Shown in pieces: positions 1 to 5,539 of a stretch of 10,107 nt of DNA. A program made the translations under genes and the position numbers. The notes under the pieces are model-generated. The model was not told the origin of the DNA, searched no databases, and saw nothing but the letters and a program-made list of their open reading frames with translations. The DNA comes from an uncultured Collinsella sp. (GTDB lineage Bacteria; Actinomycetota; Coriobacteriia; Coriobacteriales; Coriobacteriaceae), in contig UQUD01000065.1 in NCBI GenBank assembly GCA_900544225.1, positions 1 through 10,107 on the forward strand, read 5' to 3'. The stretch's first letter is position 1. Each line of letters opens with the position of its first letter.

Positions 1-204
1 GCCACCGTCCCCACCCGCACGGTTGCACAGGCGCGGCCCGCGTCTCGGCCAACCCCATACACCGAGACGGTCCGCAGCGCCGAGTCCATGCGTCGCGCGC
101 GCCTTGCCGTCAAACGTCAACGCTCGATGGCACTCACGATGGTGATTGCTGCCCTGGCAGCAATCGTGGTTATACTCGTCCTCGCATCTGCCGGCATACT
201 TTAG
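1..204 (+). CDS. 3' end of a gene for a C-terminally membrane-anchored protein (partial)
   Basis: Frame 1 is open from the window edge to TAG at 202-204 and encodes 67 residues. The first ~40 are rich in Ala, Pro, Thr and Arg, with a basic stretch (RRARLAVKRQR) just before the membrane segment. The last ~24 residues (about nt 127-201) are an uninterrupted hydrophobic helix rich in Ala, Ile, Val and Leu that runs to the stop codon. Basic residues before a terminal helix suggest a cytoplasmic N-terminal part anchored by its C-terminus. The main domain lies outside the window, so no function can be given. A 7-bp inverted repeat (189-195 / 204-210) straddles the stop. No T tract follows it, so it is not a clear terminator. 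Confidence 0.72.
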   Translation, partial: ATVPTRTVAQARPASRPTPYTETVRSAESMRRARLAVKRQRSMALTMVIAALAAIVVILVLASAGIL

Positions 205-243
205 CCGGCAGTAAAAACCAAGTCAGTAAATAGACCCATTTGC

Positions 244-292
244 AAAAAGCGGTGGCGGGCGCAACTCTCAATAAAGCCGCGCCCGCCCCCGC
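244..292 (-). terminator. Rho-independent terminator of the zinc-ribbon gene
   Basis: Arms 249-262 and 279-292 are 14 nt with one mismatch, GC-rich, with a 16-nt loop. On the minus strand the stem is followed at once by five T (244-248 read as A on the plus strand). It lies about 30 nt past the stop of the minus-strand gene ending at 325. On the plus strand there is no T tract, so it is unlikely to serve the gene ending at 204. Confidence 0.75.
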
Positions 293-324
293 CGCCATGC
301 ATCGCACGCTGACAATACGAGGTA

Positions 325-1569
325 CTAGGAAATCAAAAGTTCAAAGGAATCCGTGATGCGCGTTCCCATGGTAACGGCGCCGTCTCCCGATTCGACTGTG
401 GCATTCAGGTAGTACTTGCCGTTCTTCTTTTTAGGAACACCCGTAACCGTAAGGTCGCAGCCCTCCTCCTCGACGGGAAGCGAGAACTCAAAACCCCTGT
501 TTCTAACAAACGTGCCGGTGACGTCCGTGTAGGTGCGATAGTCGTCACCATCGGATTGGGCGACGGTTTTTTCGGCGTTGTAGGTATCGTGGGCATGCAG
601 CGTGGCCGAGATGTCTGCAACCACTTCGCCGGAATCGCTGATGCTCTTAAACACAATCACAAGGTCGTTTTTGCTCGCGCCGTAGCAAGTATGGCCCCAA
701 GAGTTGCCCGTCTCCTTAAGTGCTCCGCGCCACGTGGTGTTGGCAAAGCTCGTGGGCTTATCGATGTTGAGCTTCGCTGTGCTACCGGAGGTCGTGGTGG
801 TCGACGAGGTCGCATTGCCCGTCGTGGAAGAGCCCTCGGCATCGGAGCTGGCGTCCCCGCCGTTCTTGCTTGCGGTCTTGAGCTCCGCCTTAGCATCCTT
901 AAGGTCGGACTTTGTCTGATCGAGCTCGTCTTGCGTTTTTGTGAGTTCGTCCTTGGAAGATTCAAGCTGCTTCTTGAGCTTTTGAATCTGCTCCGTATTT
1001 TGCGGATGAGCCAAACCATATGAGTAGCCCACCCAGCCGGTTCCCGCGCACAAGGCGGCAACGACAATAACGCCGGCGGCGATGGCGGGCGCATACGACT
1101 TGCCCAGGCGCTTGCGTGCTAGCTTGTACTCGGCCTTGGCCGTCTTGAGGCTCTCGCGGTCCTGCTCGAGCTGCTCTTCCTCACTGAGCGGCGTAGAACC
1201 AAAATCGGCATGGCAGGCAGGCTCAGTTTCCACGTCCTCGATCGTAGTGCCAAAGTCTGACAAGGGATCGACTACACGCGTGGCGTCCGAATCGGATTCG
1301 GGCACAGCGGGCTCAAACGCGCCGGGTGCCGCCACCGGCTGCTCGTCTGCTTTCGAGGCAGCATCCGCCTTAGGTAACTCCACCGTTGCCGCCGTAGCGG
1401 CCTCGCCGTCGCGCCAAGAAAAGGCAGGGCTCTGTGACACGGTCTGGGGCGTAGTATAGGGATCTTCGGAAACGGGCGCAGTCGACGAGGGCGCGGCAAG
1501 AGGCGATCCACACTCAGAGCAAAAACTAGCGTCATCGGGCAACAATGCACCGCAATAAGGGCATTCCAT
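325..1569 (-). CDS. Zinc-ribbon, single-TM, coiled-coil membrane protein
   Basis: 414 residues. It opens with a zinc ribbon (Cys 3, 6, 17, 20; CPYC and CSEC). A long acidic, Thr/Pro/Ala-rich linker (about 25-135), a charged helix (130-156), one membrane helix (about 159-184), a heptad-like Lys/Glu/Asp coiled coil (about 192-235), a Ser/Thr/Gly-rich hinge (236-265) and a C-terminal domain of about 145 residues follow. That domain (WRGALKE, LVIVFKSI, DVTGTFV, FELLIS) looks like a beta-rich outer domain that I cannot assign to a family. The frame is open upstream to 1710, but ATG at 1569 is chosen because the zinc ribbon starts there and GAGAGG lies 9 nt before it. The gene is divergent from the FHA and kinase genes. 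The linker holds acidic Thr sites (DATRVVD, GTTIEDVETE) that could be kinase targets; that is inference. Confidence 0.85.
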   Translation of the reverse strand: MECPYCGALLPDDASFCSECGSPLAAPSSTAPVSEDPYTTPQTVSQSPAFSWRDGEAATAATVELPKADAASKADEQPVAAPGAFEPAVPESDSDATRVVDPLSDFGTTIEDVETEPACHADFGSTPLSEEEQLEQDRESLKTAKAEYKLARKRLGKSYAPAIAAGVIVVAALCAGTGWVGYSYGLAHPQNTEQIQKLKKQLESSKDELTKTQDELDQTKSDLKDAKAELKTASKNGGDASSDAEGSSTTGNATSSTTTTSGSTAKLNIDKPTSFANTTWRGALKETGNSWGHTCYGASKNDLVIVFKSISDSGEVVADISATLHAHDTYNAEKTVAQSDGDDYRTYTDVTGTFVRNRGFEFSLPVEEEGCDLTVTGVPKKKNGKYYLNATVESGDGAVTMGTRITDSFELLIS

Positions 1570-1749
1570 AGGGCACAACCTCTCAAAATGTGTCGCTTGC
1601 AGCCATCCTGCAACTTGGCGTATATGCCCTATAATGTCTCGATAGTTATGCAAAGCGTTGCGCAACATTTTTCGAGTCGGTACGCTTTGAGCGTAGCCAT
1701 TTCCTAACATGTTTGCAGTACGTCATTAAAGTTATCTGGGGAGGCAGCC
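1570..1749. promoter_or_regulatory. Divergent promoter region between zinc-ribbon and FHA genes
   Basis: This 180-bp region must drive both flanking genes. A perfect TATAAT lies at 1630-1635 on the plus strand, but without a well-spaced -35, so the assignment is weak. Two short palindromes, GTTGCGCAAC (1657-1666) and TACGCT-TTG-AGCGTA (1681-1695), lie in the middle and could be operator sites. The FHA gene has a strong ribosome site, GGGGAGG, at 1738-1744, 5 nt before ATG 1750. Confidence 0.45.
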
Positions 1750-2712
1750 ATGGCGGCGGAAACACCGTGCTCGGTCCTCTACAACGACATCCGATCGTTC
1801 GGCGGTCTCAAGCATCTCGAGATTGCGCGAATGCTCATCAACGGCAATTCGTATGCGGGCAGTACCCTGCTCGACAAATGCTCTACCAACCGCTCGTACC
1901 TCACTCGCTACATCGTCCACCGAGAGCCCGATCAGTGTGCGCCGGGCATCTACAATGACCTTACCGTCTCCACGCTTAACCTTGCCGCCGCCATTAGCAA
2001 CAAGCTCGGCGGAGGCGATCGCGCCTATCAGGAAATATCCGAGCATTACAGCGGCCCGGCGGCCCAAGGCATGATGTCGATTCTCGCCGATTATGACCTC
2101 GACGACCGCCTCTACGCCAATGCCTTGGGGCGTATCAACAGCTCCGATGACCACAGCCCCCGCGAAAAAAGCACGCTCTTCTTGATGCTCTTTGTGGCGA
2201 CGGGCGCACTTGCCGATCCCGTTCAAGGCGTGGCCACCGTCGAGCGCTTTTGCGACAGCAAGACGGGCGGGCACTTTGGCACCACCGAAACTACCGTCGG
2301 ACGTGGCTTTATGAGCAGCCTGGAGCAGCCACGCTTCGTCGCCCCCAACCTCGGTTTGCTCAGGACACATGCCGACAACTGCGTCGACATGCAAATCCAT
2401 CCACTCACACGCGATCCGCGCGGCACCGTGATTGGCTCTTTGCCCAAAACCTCGCCCAGCATCACCGATGTGGGCGCCGACGCATCGCGCGAGCATCTTC
2501 GCATTTGGCTTGAGGGTGAGCACTGGTACGCCCAGGGCCTTGGATCGACCAACGGCACGGTGCTCGAATCGGGCGCAGGCGACGGCGATATCGTAATCGA
2601 GCCGCCCCGCGACCAACGAGAGCCCGGCAAAGTCTATCCCCCCGTGGAAATCGCCAACAGCGACAGACTTCATCTGGGCCTCTACACGACATTCCTTGTC
2701 ATTGTGGACTAG
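1750..2712 (+). CDS. FHA-domain protein (phosphothreonine reader)
   Basis: 320 residues, soluble, with no signal peptide or membrane helix. The C-terminal third is a forkhead-associated domain. The first conserved strand and turn are near 227-230 (VIGS), the Ser-Arg-x-His signature is at 246-249 (SREH, then LRIW), and the LGSTNGT loop is at 264-270. These are the residues that bind phosphothreonine in FHA domains. The final strands reach the C-terminus (RLHLGLYTTFLVIVD). The first ~200 residues are mostly helical, include a stretch resembling a helix-turn-helix or small helical repeat (SYAGSTLLDKCSTNRSYLTRYI), and match no family I recognise. The gene lies 171 bp before a membrane Ser/Thr kinase on the same strand, so it probably reads that kinase's phosphorylated substrates. 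A hairpin lies just after the stop, so cotranscription with the kinase may be partial. Confidence 0.88.
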   Translation: MAAETPCSVLYNDIRSFGGLKHLEIARMLINGNSYAGSTLLDKCSTNRSYLTRYIVHREPDQCAPGIYNDLTVSTLNLAAAISNKLGGGDRAYQEISEHYSGPAAQGMMSILADYDLDDRLYANALGRINSSDDHSPREKSTLFLMLFVATGALADPVQGVATVERFCDSKTGGHFGTTETTVGRGFMSSLEQPRFVAPNLGLLRTHADNCVDMQIHPLTRDPRGTVIGSLPKTSPSITDVGADASREHLRIWLEGEHWYAQGLGSTNGTVLESGAGDGDIVIEPPRDQREPGKVYPPVEIANSDRLHLGLYTTFLVIVD

Positions 2713-2725
2713 CGCGGACGGCGAT

Positions 2726-2752
2726 CGAAAGACGGTCACCGTCCGTCTTTCG
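2726..2752 (+). terminator. Hairpin after the FHA gene, possible weak terminator
   Basis: A perfect 10-bp stem (CGAAAGACGG at 2726-2735 with CCGTCTTTCG at 2743-2752) encloses a 7-nt loop, 13 nt past the FHA stop codon. A pyrimidine-rich stretch (TCTTCTACCTTCT) follows rather than a clean T run, so termination may be incomplete. Confidence 0.5.
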
Positions 2753-2790
2753 TCTTCTACCTTCTGCGTCGTAAACGACAATACTCAGCG

Positions 2791-2851
2791 GTATACGTGG
2801 GCAGTGCGGCTATCATGGTACTTTACCGATATCCGCACTGCTCGCGTATAC
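2791..2851 (+). promoter_or_regulatory. 61-nt near-perfect inverted repeat in the kinase gene leader
   Basis: Read as plus-strand RNA, it folds end to end. GTATACG 2791-2797 pairs with 2845-2851, and 2798-2800 pairs with 2842-2844 using two G-U pairs. GCAGTGCGG 2801-2809 pairs with 2833-2841, TATC 2811-2814 with GATA 2828-2831, and GGTA 2817-2820 with TACC 2824-2827, around a CTT loop. That is 27 pairs with one C/U mismatch and one 2-nt bulge. It ends 32 nt before the kinase start and leaves the ribosome site (AAAGGA 2873-2878) free. No T tract follows, so it is not a standard terminator. TATCAT at 2811-2816 could be a -10 box inside it. It could be a leader hairpin, an operator or a small repeat element. 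Confidence 0.7.
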
Positions 2852-2883
2852 GCGCGGCAACCCATGCCAGACAAAGGAACGCC

Positions 2884-4968
2884 ATGGATACTACCGATAG
2901 CGCCCCTGGCGACAAACTCATCCGTCTCGACACGTTCGACACCGCCGTGGCGGTCGACCCCAGCGCCGAGGACGACGCCAAGCGACGGTTTATGACGCTT
3001 ATTCTTCAGACGGCATACCGCGACGGCGGCAATATCGGACACGTGCTTCGCGCGACCAACACAAGCGGCGAGGTCTTTGCCGTCAAGCTGCTCAAGGACA
3101 ACGCCATCCTTTCCGGCCAAGCCCCCGATCGCTCCGCCGAGCAAGCGGCTGCGCACCTGGCCAACACCGCCGCGCTGTTCGAGGAGTACCGTCATCTGTG
3201 CACCGTCTCGCACCTGCGCGGATTTCCACGCGTCTATGGCTATGGATCGTGCGAGGACGACCCGCTCATCCTCATGGAGTGGGTCGAGGGCACCTCGCTC
3301 AAGCAGGCGCTGCCCTTGCTTCCGCACGATGTCTCGGGCGGGCTAACCACCCAGATGGTGGCCGCCGTTGGAAACGCCGTGCTTCGCGCACTCCTGATGA
3401 CCCAGGGACTCGTAAATCCGGTCGTCCATCGCGACCTGTCGCCCGCCAACATTATGTTCCGTACCACCAGTCGAACGCTCGAGCAGCAGATCGTCGATTG
3501 CTCCTTTGACCCCTGCCTCATCGACATGGGCTCCGCGACCATGGCCCTCGGCGATGACACGATCACCCGGCGCGCCGACATCTGGCGCTTTGCCACGCCC
3601 GCATACGCCGCACCCGAGATGCTCACGCAGGATATCGAAGGCATCGCGGCCCTTCGCCGCTCGCCCGCAATCGACGTCTACGCGCTTTCGAGCATTCTGT
3701 ATCAGCTCTACAGCGGTCGCAAGCCGTTTGATGTCGAGTCGACGGGTGCCGCGGCAACCGGCTCGTTCTACCTCATAAAGACCAAGACCAAGCCGGCGCC
3801 GCTCGAGCCGCGATGCAATGACGACGAAGCGCTCGTCCAGATCATCATGAAAGGCATTTCAGTCGAGCAGTGCGATCGTCCCACCGAGCAGCAGATGCTC
3901 GAGGTGCTCTCGGCATACCTCACCGATGCCGAATCCGAGGGCCGCGAAGGCGCAGGAGACGAGGCCGCGATTGATATCGATTCTGGCACGCACCTTAAGG
4001 TCGACGTCGCCGGCGAGCGCGCGCGAGAGATCCTGGAGCAGGCCCGGCACGATGCCATGACCCGCCGCCGCTTTATTATCGGTGGCGTTGTCGCGGCCGT
4101 TGCGGGGCTCGGCGTTATCGGGGCGGCAACCCATGGCTTTGGCATCCCCGACTACCTGGACGGCATCCGCAGTTCGCTTGACGACTACACCTGGGATCAG
4201 CTGCAGGAGATTTCGCTCAAGATTAAGGCCGCCGAGACCCGTAGCGAGGCACGCGAGATTGCAAAGCGCTACCATCTGCTCGATGCCGATGGGCACATCC
4301 CCTATCCGTGCACCAAGCGCGTGAGGCTCACCAACGGGCTGCACGTCGGCGCGCAGCTTGTGGGCATCCGTCACGACGAGCTTCTAGACGGTACGGGCAA
4401 GGCCGGGCTGACGTTTATGTTCGACGCGGGTATTGCCGAGCGCGATGCTGCGGCTGAACCGCCGAGCGCCGGCTGGGCAGATTGCGAGCTGCGGGAATGG
4501 CTCGATAGCGACGGCCTTAAGCTGCTGCCCAACGAGCTGCGCGCACTCATCAAATCTGTCAAAAAGATCTCGAATAACGTTGGCGCCACCAGAAGCGCAT
4601 CGTGCCTGAGCGAGTTGCCCGCAACCCTTTGGCTGCCCGCCATGGTCGAGCTGTGCGGTACGCAACCGCCCGAGTCATTTGTCGAGGACTTTCACTACTT
4701 GGCCGACATCTATAACGGCGAGGGCAAGGAGTACCAGCTGTTCCGCGAGCTTAAGGTGAGTCCGTATACCACGAACGAGATGTTGGTTCGCCAGTGGAAG
4801 GGCAAGGACACCTGTTGGTGGGAACGAACGGCGAGTCCCGACACATCGGAGAGCGAAGGCACACTCTATATGAATCGCGTGGGACACGACGGCGACGTCT
4901 TTACGTACGCAACGCCTGCGGAAAAGCCAAACAAGCGAACCTGTGTGATCCCCGGGTTCTGCATCTAG
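2884..4968 (+). CDS. Membrane Ser/Thr protein kinase with DUF6273-like C-terminal domain
   Basis: 694 residues. The kinase domain spans about 35-345: a loose glycine loop (DGGNIG 47-52), the ATP lysine K68 (FAVKLL), hinge LMEWVEG (130-136), catalytic HRD with D184 and N189 (HRDLSPANI), DMG 214-216 in place of DFG, APE 243-245, and DVYALSSILYQLYSGRKPF as the F helix region. All catalytic residues are present, so it should be active. A basic TRRRF precedes one membrane helix (about 397-416), putting the kinase in the cytoplasm and the C-terminus outside. Residues ~480-690 resemble DUF6273 (CELREWL, LWLPAMVEL, YQLF, WWERTAS, LYMNRVGHDGDV), perhaps a ligand-sensing domain. The frame is open to 2797, but ATG 2884 has AAAGGA 5 nt upstream. 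The FHA gene precedes it. The DUF6273 call is from memory of the family pattern. Confidence 0.9.
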   Translation: MDTTDSAPGDKLIRLDTFDTAVAVDPSAEDDAKRRFMTLILQTAYRDGGNIGHVLRATNTSGEVFAVKLLKDNAILSGQAPDRSAEQAAAHLANTAALFEEYRHLCTVSHLRGFPRVYGYGSCEDDPLILMEWVEGTSLKQALPLLPHDVSGGLTTQMVAAVGNAVLRALLMTQGLVNPVVHRDLSPANIMFRTTSRTLEQQIVDCSFDPCLIDMGSATMALGDDTITRRADIWRFATPAYAAPEMLTQDIEGIAALRRSPAIDVYALSSILYQLYSGRKPFDVESTGAAATGSFYLIKTKTKPAPLEPRCNDDEALVQIIMKGISVEQCDRPTEQQMLEVLSAYLTDAESEGREGAGDEAAIDIDSGTHLKVDVAGERAREILEQARHDAMTRRRFIIGGVVAAVAGLGVIGAATHGFGIPDYLDGIRSSLDDYTWDQLQEISLKIKAAETRSEAREIAKRYHLLDADGHIPYPCTKRVRLTNGLHVGAQLVGIRHDELLDGTGKAGLTFMFDAGIAERDAAAEPPSAGWADCELREWLDSDGLKLLPNELRALIKSVKKISNNVGATRSASCLSELPATLWLPAMVELCGTQPPESFVEDFHYLADIYNGEGKEYQLFRELKVSPYTTNEMLVRQWKGKDTCWWERTASPDTSESEGTLYMNRVGHDGDVFTYATPAEKPNKRTCVIPGFCI

Positions 4969-5008
4969 GCAGCGGGCGTCTTGCCGTGACGGGACCCCAC
5001 CCCGGCAA

Positions 5009-5389
5009 TTGTCTCGATCTGTAACACTAGCTCGGCAGATACGGGTCTAAATGTTACAGATCGAGACAAACCCCAACCCCGCGAGACAACATCTCAATCT
5101 GTAACAGTAAGCGGTCAAAAACCTCTCTAGATGTTACAGATCAAGACATTTGAGTTGACCGCGGACGGTCCGTCTCGATCTGTAACAGTTAGAGGTCATA
5201 TTTCCTGCCAGATGTTACAGATTGAGACATTGAGTTTCCTGCCAACTGTTTGTCTTGATCTGTAACAAATACTCGGCAAACCGGGGTCTAGATGTTACAG
5301 ATCGAGACGTTAGTTTTCGGCCGAAATGTTCGTCTAAATCTGTACCAGCTATGGTTCAAAAACCGGTCCAGACGTTACAGATTGAGATG
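5009..5389. repeat. Array of five 59-nt palindromic units with 80-bp period
   Basis: Units lie at 5010-5068, 5090-5148, 5171-5229, 5251-5309 and 5331-5389, so starts are 80, 81, 80 and 80 bp apart. Each is a 17-nt left arm (near TGTCTCGATCTGTAACA), a loop of exactly 25 nt, and the inverted right arm (TGTTACAGATCGAGACA). Unit 1 arms are perfect (18 bp with one extra outer pair); unit 5 is the most decayed. Linkers between units are 21, 22, 21 and 21 nt. TGTTACAGAT is invariant in 8 of 10 half-sites. The loops are related, with a shared CA-rich centre and a 3' end near TCYAGA. Three of the four linkers begin with a TTGAGTT-like sequence. The array fills most of the gap between the kinase gene and the copA promoter. 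No ORF or RAYT-type transposase gene is present. Function unknown. Confidence 0.92.
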
Positions 5390-5423
5390 TTTGGCAGAGA
5401 CGGCCACCGATTGAGCAGCCACC

Positions 5424-5436
5424 CTCATCTGTAATG
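5424..5436. repeat. Decayed sixth half-site of the array
   Basis: CTCATCTGTAATG, read on the minus strand as CATTACAGATGAG, matches the array core TTACAGAT plus GAG. It sits about 9 bp beyond the place the 80-bp period predicts, and no partner arm is visible. It is probably a remnant. Confidence 0.45.
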
Positions 5437-5461
5437 AAAAGTCATACATTCCGACTATTGC

Positions 5462-5492
5462 TAGACACCCCCAGGGGGTATGGGTGTATAGT
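5462..5492 (+). promoter_or_regulatory. copA promoter with CsoR-type operator
   Basis: A -10 box TATAGT lies at 5487-5492 and a -35-like TAGACA at 5462-5467 (19-nt spacer). Between them lies a GC-rich palindrome: ACACCC (5465-5470) inverted as GGGTGT (5482-5487), with an inner CCCCC-A-GGGGG (5468-5477). This C-run/G-run form with flanking TA matches known CsoR sites from copper operons. Repressor bound here would cover the polymerase site. A csoR gene at the end of the same operon supports Cu(I)-relieved autoregulation. Confidence 0.75.
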
Positions 5493-5539
5493 ATCGGCAG
5501 GTTAACAATTCAAACACCGAACCACGGAAAGGAGAATCC

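Noticed and set aside
189..210. Terminator at the end of the first partial gene
   Set aside because: A 7-bp stem spans the stop codon, but an A-rich sequence follows instead of T.
1570..1710. 47-codon N-terminal extension of the zinc-ribbon protein
   Set aside because: The zinc ribbon begins at the ATG at 1569, which has a ribosome site. The extension would cover the promoter region.
1732..2781. Minus-strand ORF of 349 codons
   Set aside because: Antisense to the FHA gene, which has clear domain motifs and a good ribosome site. The product resembles no family.
2797..2883. 29-codon N-terminal extension of the kinase
   Set aside because: It would translate the 61-nt inverted repeat and has no ribosome site. 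ATG 2884 has AAAGGA at proper distance.
4981..5008. Terminator after the kinase gene
   Set aside because: TTGCCG/CGGCAA gives only a 6-bp stem with a long loop and no T run.
5009..5389. CRISPR array
   Set aside because: Repeats are only 17 nt and alternate in orientation, the loops and linkers resemble one another instead of being unique spacers, and no cas gene is present.
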